A DNA stretch of 6,260 nt from Clostridia bacterium (GTDB taxonomy: Bacteria; Bacillota; Sulfobacillia; SLMV01): positions 1-6,260 of the forward strand of contig PWGR01000145.1 of assembly GCA_003554565.1 (NCBI GenBank), read 5' to 3'. Below are positions 1-5,677 of this stretch, in pieces. The notes under the pieces are model-generated. The model was given only the letters and a program-made list of their open reading frames with translations, was not told the origin of the DNA and did no database searches. Position 1 is the stretch's first letter. Each line of letters starts with the position of its first letter. The position numbers and the translations under genes are program-made.

Positions 1-1140
1 AATCCGGGCGACCGCATCCTGGTCGGGGCCGGAAGCCGGGGCATCGCGCAAATCGTGCCCCTCCTCAGGGAGGTCTGCGCCTACCTGCGCGAGCTGCAGG
101 CGGAACCATTCATTCTCGGAGCTATGGGTTCGCACGGTGGAGGCTCCTGCACCGGACAGAGAGAAATTTTCACATCTCTCGGAATCACGGAGGAGAACGT
201 GGGTGCGCCGGTGGAGACATCGACCAAAGTCGAGTGCGTCGGCCGGACGTCGCTCGGGCGAAAGATCTACTGCGATCCCCAGGCTATTGCGGCGGACGGG
301 GTCCTCGTGGTGAACAGGATAAAACCCCATACCTCGGCCACAGGTGGGGTGCAGAGCGGCATAATCAAGATGCTGGTCGTTGGATTGGGACACCAGGAAG
401 GAGCTGAATCCTTCCACCAGACCCATCCTCCAGAGCTGACCCAGCACCTGTGCGAAATGGGCGAGGTCATTGCCGCACACATTCCCCTTCTCGGCGGTAT
501 TGCCGTGATAGAAAACGCGTACAAAGAGGTCTACTCTCTGCATGGAGTATCCTCCGATACTCTGGAAGACCGGGAACGGGAGCTCCTCCGGCTCGCCACC
601 GAGCTGATGCCCACACTGCCTTTTGAGTTCGCACACTCACTCATAGTGAAAACAGCGGGCAAGAACTACTCCGGCACCGGGATGGATACCAATGTGATCG
701 GCAGAATCCGGGTTCCCGATGTACCGGAGACTCCCCCGTTCATCCGCAAGTTGGCTGCACTGGATCTGTCTGAAGAGTCGCACGGAAACGCTACGGGAGT
801 GGGGCTGGCCGACTTCATAACCCGGCGCTTCGCACAGAAGATCGACCTGCACGCAACATATGTGAACACATTCGCCAGCACACTTATCTCCCGCGCTATG
901 ATGCCGATGATAATGCGGGCGGATAGAGATGCAATCTGGGCGGCCATCAGGAGTGACAACCGTGTACCGGAGGAGACCTTGAAGCTGGCCCTCATTGACA
1001 ATACTCTGCAGCTGCAGTCCCTGTGGGTTACCCCGGCCCTGTACGAGGATGCCAGGGAGTACAACCGCATCACGGTCACCGGCCGTAAGGGCCGGCTCCG
1101 CTTTGACCATAGCGGAGATATGATCTGTCCACCTCGCTGA
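1..1140 (+). CDS. Lactate racemase domain (LarA N-terminal / DUF2088) protein, 5'-truncated
   Basis: The reading frame is open from the first base and ends at TGA 1138-1140, so the gene begins upstream of the window; 379 residues are visible. Several blocks match what I know of the LarA N-terminal-domain (DUF2088) family: GSRGIA near residue 12, MGSHGG (42-47), NRIKPHT (105-111), SGIIKMLVVGLG just after it, KNYSGTGMD (221-229) and EESHGNATG (258-266). The founding member, LarA, racemises lactate with a nickel-pincer nucleotide cofactor, and other homologues act on different 2-hydroxy acids. This subgroup, with GSHGG and NRIKPHT, differs from classical LarA and to my knowledge has no assigned substrate, so the reaction should be left open. 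No signal peptide or membrane segment is visible, so it is probably cytoplasmic. No larB, larC or larE cofactor gene lies in the window. Family assignment is firm; enzymatic role is unknown. Confidence 0.87.
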   Translation, partial: NPGDRILVGAGSRGIAQIVPLLREVCAYLRELQAEPFILGAMGSHGGGSCTGQREIFTSLGITEENVGAPVETSTKVECVGRTSLGRKIYCDPQAIAADGVLVVNRIKPHTSATGGVQSGIIKMLVVGLGHQEGAESFHQTHPPELTQHLCEMGEVIAAHIPLLGGIAVIENAYKEVYSLHGVSSDTLEDRERELLRLATELMPTLPFEFAHSLIVKTAGKNYSGTGMDTNVIGRIRVPDVPETPPFIRKLAALDLSEESHGNATGVGLADFITRRFAQKIDLHATYVNTFASTLISRAMMPMIMRADRDAIWAAIRSDNRVPEETLKLALIDNTLQLQSLWVTPALYEDAREYNRITVTGRKGRLRFDHSGDMICPPR

Positions 1141-1149
1141 TCCGATCGG

Positions 1150-1179
1150 GTAGGAGGCGCCCTTTGTCCCGCCTCCTAC
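1150..1179 (+). terminator. Hairpin after the LarA-like gene, likely terminator
   Basis: Ten bases after the stop codon, GTAGGAGGCG (1150-1159) and CGCCTCCTAC (1170-1179) form a perfect 10-bp stem around a 10-base loop. A second pairing, TCGGG (1146-1150) with CCCGA (1184-1188), could extend or compete with the base of the stem. No T-run follows, so this is not a textbook intrinsic terminator; stem strength and position support termination or 3'-end protection. The stem is symmetric and could also act on minus-strand transcripts arriving from the converging transporter gene. Confidence 0.6.
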
Positions 1180-1468
1180 ACCGCCCGACAACACGTCCCT
1201 ATGCTGTGGGACAGAAGTCGTCATTGAAGATTGCAGCAGAAACCCTCCTGCCATCATCATATCTTTCTGGTCACGGATGGAGATTGCCGTCAACGAAGAC
1301 TGCGGATGCACAACTTGTTCTCTTTTTATCTCTTTTTTCGTACGAACAGCTCAAATTGAAATATCCACTCTGAGCAACGCAAAGAGGCCAGTTTGCTGCA
1401 GCGATCACGTAACTGATGGCTTGCAGAGGGCGGTCCGCTTCTTTGTGCCGCCTTATAAATGAATACAG
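1180..1468. other. Non-coding gap between converging genes
   Basis: Together with the flanking hairpins this fills the 343 bases between the converging stop codons. Short open frames at 1164-1373 and 1277-1462 (+) have no family resemblance, no convincing ribosome site and odd composition, so I do not call them genes. The stretch holds a T-rich patch (about 1319-1338) next to a 10-base palindrome TTCGTACGAA (1337-1346), and a weak 5-bp stem GGCGG/CCGCC (1429-1433 with 1448-1452) followed by TTATAAAT. No promoter with a believable -35/-10 pair was found on either strand. Confidence 0.5.
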
Positions 1469-1483
1469 GTCAACTCGGTTGAC
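1469..1483 (-). terminator. Small dyad abutting the transporter stop codon, weak terminator candidate
   Basis: GTCAAC (1469-1474) and GTTGAC (1478-1483) are a perfect 6-bp inverted repeat with a 3-base loop. It begins immediately after the TGA (1486-1484) of the minus-strand MFS gene. On that strand it is followed by CTGTATTCATTTATAAG, which is T-containing but not a T-run. The position suits a transcript end; the short stem makes it weak. It could equally be a protein-binding palindrome or chance. Confidence 0.3.
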
Positions 1484-2698
1484 TCAGATCCGCGTCGAGA
1501 CCTCCACGTTGGGAGGACGGTATCCCCGGAGAAACCACATAGCCGTGGCCAGGCCGACAACACTCACCGCAGCGGCCAGCACGTGAGCGTTAACCGGGCC
1601 CAGGACATCCATAGCCACACCCCCGGTCGTAGCCCCAATAGCCATGGCCAGACTGCGGGACATCTCATTGAGTCCCATGATCCTGCCCATCCCGTGTTCT
1701 CGACCCCTCTCAACTGCCATGGCCTCGGCCGACGGTACGGAGGTCCCGAAGCCCATGCCGATCAGAATACCCGCCCCGACCAGATAGACGAAACTGCCCG
1801 CAAAGGGGATCATGAGGAAGCCCAGCGGTATCAACAGAGAGGTGAAGAGTCCCACCCAGCGACGGTTATAGCGGTCGGCCATCTTTCCGCCCTGCGGCTG
1901 CAGCACGGCCGCAGCCACAGACCGGGCAGTGATCACAAAGCCGACCTGACTGCTGGACAGACCCATCATGAGTTGGCCTATCAGCGGAAGCAGGGTGGAG
2001 AAAATGCCGTGTCCAATGCCCACGGAACTCCTGAGCAGCACCGCTCCGGTAACCAGGCGATGCCGGTACAGCCTGAGCGACTCCATGAGGAGTTCCAGCG
2101 AGATGCTGGCGCCCTCCGCCTGACCTTTCGACACACTCTGTTCGGGGAGATAGAGCCTGATCAGAAGAAATGCGAGCCCACTCAGAATCGCCATAACCAC
2201 AAACGGAACGTTGAACCCGAATCGATCGGCAAACAGCCCACCGATGAGCGGCCCCCCGGAAAAGCCCGCAAAGAACCCCATATTCAGAGTCCCCATTACC
2301 TGACCTTCCTTGTGCGAGGGGCTTATTTCCCCGGCGTATGCCCTGGCTACGGGGCCGATCATGGCCGAGCAAACACCCTGGAGAACCCGCAGAATGAAAA
2401 GGTGATAGACCTGTGTGGCAAAAATGAACCCAAGGGACAGGAATGCAGTGCTGATCAGACCAACGCTCATGATCCTCTTTTTTCCCATGCGATCGGAAAG
2501 GGCCCCGAAAACCACCATGAACGCCGCCCGGAAGAAGGGGTTGGCCGCAAAGATTAAACCTATCCACAAACCCGTCGCACCCATCATATCTGCGTAGACC
2601 GGCAGAAGCGGTACAATGAACCCCACGCCCATGGCCATACTGAACATGGCGATCACCAGAGCAGCGAGGCTCCTTCGATAGCCGGTAAATCGTTGCAA
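1484..2698 (-). CDS. MFS transporter, drug:H+ antiporter-like (12 membrane segments)
   Basis: Encodes a polytopic inner-membrane protein of 404 residues from the chosen start, the normal size for a 12-segment Major Facilitator Superfamily carrier. Motif A lies between segments 2 and 3 (GALSDRMGKKR, 65-75). A motif-C-like glycine/proline signature in segment 5 (GFFAGFSGGPLIGG, 141-154) is typical of proton-coupled exporters. A degenerate motif A repeat (GGKMADRYNRR, 270-280) opens the second half. A central charged loop (about 185-213) separates the two halves. The start is taken as TTG at 2698-2696 because GGGAG lies 8 bases before it. GTG at 2707 overlaps that site, and a longer frame reaches 2776 but adds a non-hydrophobic, poorly conserved-looking tail. 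Export of a drug or metabolite is inferred from motif C; the substrate is unknown. The gene has its own leader with a strong dyad, so it probably forms a separate unit from the upstream transporter. Confidence 0.88.
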   Translation of the reverse strand: MQRFTGYRRSLAALVIAMFSMAMGVGFIVPLLPVYADMMGATGLWIGLIFAANPFFRAAFMVVFGALSDRMGKKRIMSVGLISTAFLSLGFIFATQVYHLFILRVLQGVCSAMIGPVARAYAGEISPSHKEGQVMGTLNMGFFAGFSGGPLIGGLFADRFGFNVPFVVMAILSGLAFLLIRLYLPEQSVSKGQAEGASISLELLMESLRLYRHRLVTGAVLLRSSVGIGHGIFSTLLPLIGQLMMGLSSSQVGFVITARSVAAAVLQPQGGKMADRYNRRWVGLFTSLLIPLGFLMIPFAGSFVYLVGAGILIGMGFGTSVPSAEAMAVERGREHGMGRIMGLNEMSRSLAMAIGATTGGVAMDVLGPVNAHVLAAAVSVVGLATAMWFLRGYRPPNVEVSTRI

Positions 2699-2706
2699 GC
2701 ATTTCA

Positions 2707-2711
2707 CTCCC
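2707..2711 (-). promoter_or_regulatory. Ribosome binding site deciding a TTG start
   Basis: On the minus strand GGGAG lies 8 bases before TTG 2698-2696. The alternative GTG codon (2707-2705) overlaps this motif and has no other site ahead of it. An ATG at 2702-2700 is out of frame. The spacing therefore favours the TTG start. Confidence 0.55.
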
Positions 2712-2750
2712 GAACTGTATGCCACACGCAAGGCTGGTAGCCCGATATGA

Positions 2751-2772
2751 GCCGGTACCGCAATCGGCCGGC
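2751..2772 (-). other. G+C-rich hairpin in the transporter leader
   Basis: GCCGG (2751-2755) and CCG (2758-2760) pair with CGG (2765-2767) and CCGGC (2768-2772), leaving an ATTG loop on the transcript and a 2-base bulge. This is an 8-bp interrupted stem about 50 bases upstream of the TTG start. It may shape the leader RNA. No T-run follows, so a terminator or attenuator is not supported. Confidence 0.3.
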
Positions 2773-2809
2773 CCAAGCCCCGCTTCGCCGCGGCCCATCA
2801 CAGCGCCGA

Positions 2810-2846
2810 ATTTCACTGTACTTCCATTCATTATGTACAGTGATAT
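2810..2846 (-). promoter_or_regulatory. Large inverted repeat, likely operator of the downstream MFS gene
   Basis: TCACTGTAC (2813-2821) and GTACAGTGA (2835-2843) are perfect 9-base inverted arms around a 13-base spacer. Allowing one mismatch the arms grow to 12 bases (2810-2821 and 2835-2846). On the minus strand the element contains CATAAT, a good -10-like hexamer, although I find no convincing -35 at the right distance. Its place about 110 bases ahead of the MFS start, overlapping a possible -10, fits a repressor operator. Two further ACTGTA copies lie nearby (2714-2719 and 2871-2876). The spacing does not fit the LexA box. The cognate regulator is not in the window. Function is inferred from symmetry and position. 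Confidence 0.5.
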
Positions 2847-2973
2847 CTCGCTCCGACACATGGCTGCCTTACTGTATCATCCATTCGCCGCCCGCTGTTT
2901 CAGTCCTGCGTATTCAGAGGTATTTCGCAAACATGGTTGTCATTACCTTACATCTCTTGGATATACTTGCCTT

Positions 2974-4161
2974 TCACCTGCGCCCACAGAGTAGGGAAAT
3001 CAACCCCCAGAGCCCGCCCACCAGGCCGGCGCACCAGAAGACACCGTGTAGATTCCACCCCTGCTGCACCCAGCCCAAAATCACCGGCGCCAGCGTCATT
3101 CCAACATACTTGACCGTATTGAACAGCGAAACCACAGATCCGGTGAGCTCCTCTGGCGCAGCCGTGGTGGTCCAGTTGTATATGGTCGGCGAGACGGTGC
3201 CCATGCCCATTCCGAAGAGTACCAGGCTGACTCCGAGCGACCACACCTGCCCCCACAAGGGGATTAAGCCCAGGGCCAGTGCCATAAGGAAGAACCCGGA
3301 AAGCACTCTCGTCTCCCTCCCGGCCACCCGGCGGACGATCATGACCTGCCAGGCCAACAGTGCCGACACCATTCCCTGAACCGACAGCGCCATGCCGGCT
3401 GCGGCACCGTGCAGGTCGTGCGAGCGTGCCAGAAAGAGGGGAAAGAAGGTCACCACGGAATACAGCAAAAAATAAAGAATCAAGCAGTGTGAGAATACGC
3501 GCTGAACATCCCGCAGGCGCAGGCACTGCAGCAACCCCCGGAAGTGTTGGCGTGCCCCGGCAAAAAGACTGCCCGTACGGTCGGGGGGCGCGCTCTCCTC
3601 TATGAACAGAAAATATCCCAGCGCCAGCAGGAGAGAGAACCCGTAAACCATGAACGGATACTGCCAGCTCACCCCCGCCAAAAAGCCTCCGACCAGGGGT
3701 ATGACCACCGCGCTCAGGGATATGGTGCCGCTGAGCAGGCCCATGATTCTGAGTCTGGTCTCCCCCGCATACCAGTCGGCCACCACGGTCATGGCCACGG
3801 GGATCAGGCCGGCAATTCCTATTCCCTGTACAAACCGCAGTGCCAACAGCACGGCAAAAGTGGGAGCCAGCACACACAAAAGCCCGAATATCCCATCTAC
3901 GAGTAAAAATGCAATCGCCATGGTCCGGCGCCCTAAAGAATCAATGAAAAGTCCCGTAAACGGCAGGCTGATGGCAGCAGAAAGGGTGTATATTCCGAGG
4001 ACCAGGCCAACCGCCGCCTCTGTCACACCGAAGGGTTCGAGCAGTGAGGGGAGGGCCGGTGCCAGCAGGCCGCCACCCATCACCCCGAACCCGGCCATGG
4101 CGAGAAGTACCGCCAGACCGGGCTGCAGTGCGGTCCCTTCACTTTGTGCATCGCGCTGCAT
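2974..4161 (-). CDS. MFS transporter, second type (12 membrane segments)
   Basis: Encodes a 395-residue inner-membrane carrier of the Major Facilitator Superfamily. Motif A follows segment 2 (GLFIDSLGRRT, 70-80). The segment 4 region carries RFVQGIG (109-115), and segment 5 has a motif-C-like stretch ending IPLVGG (154-159), a variant of the exporter GPxxGG. A charged loop around residues 187-210 divides the halves. ATG at 4161 was chosen because AAAGGAG lies 11 bases ahead; an open frame to 4281 adds about 40 polar residues without a ribosome site. It is clearly diverged from the transporter at 1484-2698, so the pair is not a recent duplication. It lies downstream of ftsZ after 376 bases with its own promoter candidate, so co-expression with division genes is unlikely. 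Efflux of an unknown small molecule is the best inference; uptake cannot be excluded. Confidence 0.88.
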   Translation of the reverse strand: MQRDAQSEGTALQPGLAVLLAMAGFGVMGGGLLAPALPSLLEPFGVTEAAVGLVLGIYTLSAAISLPFTGLFIDSLGRRTMAIAFLLVDGIFGLLCVLAPTFAVLLALRFVQGIGIAGLIPVAMTVVADWYAGETRLRIMGLLSGTISLSAVVIPLVGGFLAGVSWQYPFMVYGFSLLLALGYFLFIEESAPPDRTGSLFAGARQHFRGLLQCLRLRDVQRVFSHCLILYFLLYSVVTFFPLFLARSHDLHGAAAGMALSVQGMVSALLAWQVMIVRRVAGRETRVLSGFFLMALALGLIPLWGQVWSLGVSLVLFGMGMGTVSPTIYNWTTTAAPEELTGSVVSLFNTVKYVGMTLAPVILGWVQQGWNLHGVFWCAGLVGGLWGLISLLCGRR

Positions 4162-4172
4162 CTGCAGACGTG

Positions 4173-4182
4173 CTCCTTTCTC
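4173..4182 (-). promoter_or_regulatory. Ribosome binding site of the MFS gene starting at 4161
   Basis: GAGAAAGGAG on the minus strand lies 11 bases before ATG 4161-4159. The spacing is slightly long but this is the only strong site near an in-frame start. It supports this start over the longer frame reaching 4281. Confidence 0.65.
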
Positions 4183-4193
4183 AATTTTACAGT

Positions 4194-4208
4194 CACCAGT
4201 ACGTGGTG
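4194..4208 (-). promoter_or_regulatory. Short dyad ahead of the MFS gene, possible operator
   Basis: CACCA (4194-4198) and TGGTG (4204-4208) form a perfect 5+5 inverted repeat with a 5-base centre. It sits between TTGCGG (4215-4210) and TGTAAA (4191-4186), a weak -35/-10 pair with an 18-base spacer on the minus strand, so it could be an operator inside a secondary promoter. That promoter would leave a very short leader. The repeat is short enough to arise by chance. Confidence 0.3.
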
Positions 4209-4316
4209 TCCGCAAGGAATCCTGCCCGAAACCGCGAATTGGCATCAGGGTTCGGTCAGATCTGGGGTACGGAAGGAGCACCTCCGCCCTGGATGCAAAC
4301 CTATATAAGAAAAAGA

Positions 4317-4345
4317 CATATATGGCGCAGCTGTCGGCGGGTCAA
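4317..4345 (-). promoter_or_regulatory. Sigma-A-type promoter candidate for the MFS gene
   Basis: On the minus strand TTGACC (4345-4340, five of six matches to TTGACA) is followed after exactly 17 bases by TATATG (4322-4317, four of six to TATAAT). An A+T-rich stretch lies just downstream. Transcription would start near 4309 and give a leader of roughly 150 bases before the ATG at 4161. This is the best promoter match in the window and supports expression of the transporter independently of ftsZ. Confidence 0.5.
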
Positions 4346-4463
4346 GACAATCGTCAGCAGCACAATCGCTGCGTACGCGCTTACCGCCCACGACCCAGTG
4401 CCCGGACCATACGGTCAGAATGGGCGCTGCACCCGGGGGCCCGGGGACCTGTACATGGCCACT

Positions 4464-4524
4464 GCACCGAAACGACCATTCGCCGAATGCGGGCACGCGA
4501 GGAGACCCCGGTCGTTATCGGTGC
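4464..4524 (-). terminator. Long dyad after ftsZ, probable terminator or 3' stabiliser
   Basis: Thirteen bases after the ftsZ stop codon, GCACCGAAACGACC (4464-4477) pairs with GGTCGTTATCGGTGC (4510-4524), a 14-bp stem with a single-base bulge. The 32-base spacer contains a small nested palindrome ATTCGCCGAAT (4478-4488). No T-run follows on the minus strand. Position directly after ftsZ suggests a transcript end, but the large loop and missing T-run are unusual for an intrinsic terminator. Confidence 0.45.
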
Positions 4525-4537
4525 GAGACACCCGGAC

Positions 4538-5605
4538 TCAGCTGTCCCGAATGCTGCGACGCCGCAAGAAAGCCGGGATATCCAGCTCGTCCTCCTTGGC
4601 AAAAGGCTTGATTGTCAGCTCATCAAAATCCTCTTCCTCCGTCCGGCGCCTCCTGCCGAAACCAGTAGCGATGACCGTCACCCGGAGCTCATCCTCGATA
4701 TTTTCGTCGATGCTGGCCCCGAAGATTATGTGTGCGTCGTCCTCGGCCACCTCCCGTATCATCTCGGCAGCCTCGTTCACCTCAAGCAGCCCCATCGAGG
4801 AATCACCGGTTATGTTCAGAAGCACGCCCTTGGCACCCTCAATCGACGTCTCCAAAAGCGGACTGGACACGGCATTTCGTGCGGCCTCTGCCGCCCGGTT
4901 GTCCCCGGAGGCCGAGCCAATGCCCATCAGCGCAGTTCCAGTACCCATCATGATCGCCCGAACATCAGCAAAATCAAGATTTATCAGGCCGGGTACAGCT
5001 ATGAGGTCAGAGATCCCCTGCACTCCCTGGCGCAGGACATCATCTGCAATGCTGAAGGCATCCACTATTGAGGTCTTCTTCTCGACAACCTTGAGCAGGC
5101 GATCGTTGGGTATGGTGATGAGAGTGTCGATGGACTCCCTGAGCTTTTCAATTCCCTCCTCCGCCTGGTACATCCTCCTCTGACCCTCAAATGTGAAGGG
5201 CTTCGTGACCACTCCCACAGTCAGGGCCCCGACAGAGCGGGCAATTTCGGCGATTATCGGGCAGGCTCCCGTGCCGGTTCCACCCCCCATGCCGGCGGTG
5301 AGGAATACCATGTCGGCACCATCGAGCATCTCCTTAATCTCTTCTTCACTGGTTTCCGCCGCCTTGCAGCCGATCGCCGGATCAGCCCCGGCCCCGAGTC
5401 CCTCGGTCATGTCCCTGCCCATCTGCAGTTTGTGATCGGCCTTGTTCACCGACAGTGCCTGAGCATCCGTATTGACGGCGATGAACTCGACCCCGCGCAC
5501 GCCCGCCTCTACCATGCGGTTGACGGCGTTATTTCCGCCGCCGCCGACGCCCAGGACCTTGATCATGGCAAAATCGGGATTTTCCACTTCCAGTTCGAGC
5601 ACCAC
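4538..5605 (-). CDS. ftsZ: Cell division protein FtsZ (tubulin-like GTPase)
   Basis: FtsZ polymerises with GTP into the cytoplasmic Z-ring that recruits the division machinery. All core motifs are visible in 355 residues: GGGGNN (21-26), VNTDAQ (44-49), the GTP-binding signature GGGTGTG (107-113), and the T7 loop NLDFADV (209-215) with the two catalytic aspartates at 211 and 214. The globular part ends at VTVIATGF (309-316). The C-terminal peptide that binds membrane tethers such as FtsA or SepF is intact (DELDIPAFLRRR, 339-350). The linker between them is only about 22 residues, charged and arginine/glutamate-rich, against roughly 50 in Bacillus subtilis, which explains the short total length. 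The start is the first of two adjacent GTG codons, with AAGGAGG 8 bases ahead. It follows ftsQ by 72 bases in the same direction and is probably co-transcribed with it. Identification is essentially certain. Confidence 0.98.
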   Translation of the reverse strand: MVLELEVENPDFAMIKVLGVGGGGNNAVNRMVEAGVRGVEFIAVNTDAQALSVNKADHKLQMGRDMTEGLGAGADPAIGCKAAETSEEEIKEMLDGADMVFLTAGMGGGTGTGACPIIAEIARSVGALTVGVVTKPFTFEGQRRMYQAEEGIEKLRESIDTLITIPNDRLLKVVEKKTSIVDAFSIADDVLRQGVQGISDLIAVPGLINLDFADVRAIMMGTGTALMGIGSASGDNRAAEAARNAVSSPLLETSIEGAKGVLLNITGDSSMGLLEVNEAAEMIREVAEDDAHIIFGASIDENIEDELRVTVIATGFGRRRRTEEEDFDELTIKPFAKEDELDIPAFLRRRSIRDS

Positions 5606-5613
5606 TTAGAAGG

Positions 5614-5620
5614 CCTCCTT
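5614..5620 (-). promoter_or_regulatory. Strong ribosome binding site of ftsZ
   Basis: AAGGAGG on the minus strand is 8 bases before GTG 5605-5603. A second GTG follows directly (5602-5600), but the spacing favours the first. The near-perfect site offsets the non-ATG start and fits a highly expressed protein. Confidence 0.85.
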
Positions 5621-5648
5621 TTCGCAATGTGCGATTGTTCTGGTCAGA

Positions 5649-5664
5649 CGCGCGTTCGCGCGCG
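5649..5664 (-). other. CG-repeat hairpin between ftsQ and ftsZ
   Basis: On the minus strand CGCGCG (5664-5659), CGAA (5658-5655) and CGCGCG (5654-5649) form a 6-bp G+C stem with a CGAA loop. It lies in the 72-base ftsQ-ftsZ gap, 28 bases ahead of the ftsZ ribosome site. No T-run follows, so read-through into ftsZ is expected. It could stabilise a processed ftsZ message. Alternating CG also forms such dyads easily by chance. Confidence 0.35.
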
Positions 5665-5677
5665 ATGTAGCACTCTG

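Larger units (their letters stand above)
4162..4537. other. 376-base gap between ftsZ and the first MFS gene
   Basis: No gene is supported here. Open frames crossing it on either strand are antisense extensions with arginine- and proline-rich, non-family translations. The gap contains the dyad after ftsZ (4464-4524), a G+C-rich run around 4432-4446 made of overlapping CCCGGG/GGGCCC palindromes, the promoter candidate (4317-4345), an A+T-rich patch (4301-4324) and the short dyad at 4194-4208. Confidence 0.5.

Noticed and set aside
1337..1346. Palindrome TTCGTACGAA beside a T-rich run
   Set aside because: Ten bases of symmetry with no neighbouring promoter or repeat copy is too little to call an operator; it does not match the Gram-positive LexA box (GAAC-N4-GTTC).
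1429..1460. GGCGG/CCGCC stem followed by TTATAAAT as a terminator
   Set aside because: Only a 5-bp stem with a 14-base loop, and no real T-run.
1164..1462. Two short plus-strand open frames in the converging gap
   Set aside because: No recognisable family and no good ribosome site; the first overlaps the terminator stem.
1583..2557. Plus-strand open frame of 324 codons
   Set aside because: Exactly antisense to a clear MFS transporter. Its His/Gln/Gly/Arg-rich translation is typical of the complement of membrane-protein codons in G+C-rich DNA.
1866..2861. Minus-strand open frame beginning in the MFS leader
   Set aside because: It overlaps the real MFS gene in another frame, and its translation lacks the membrane segments and motifs seen in the true frame.
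1484..4161. The two MFS genes as a tandem duplication or a two-part transporter
   Set aside because: Their sequences are clearly diverged, each is a complete carrier of about 400 residues, and a 275-base regulatory gap separates them.
4432..4446. Run of overlapping CCCGGG/GGGCCC palindromes
   Set aside because: Short G/C-only sequence forms such symmetry trivially; no further sign of function.
3650..5071. Long plus-strand open frame of 473 codons
   Set aside because: It is antisense to part of an MFS gene, crosses the 376-base gap and runs into antisense ftsZ. The translation is low-complexity and rich in Arg, Pro and Ser, with no family resemblance.
4044..5183. Plus-strand open frame of 379 codons
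   Set aside because: Antisense to ftsZ and the MFS N terminus. The serine-rich repeats mirror FtsZ acidic and glycine codons.
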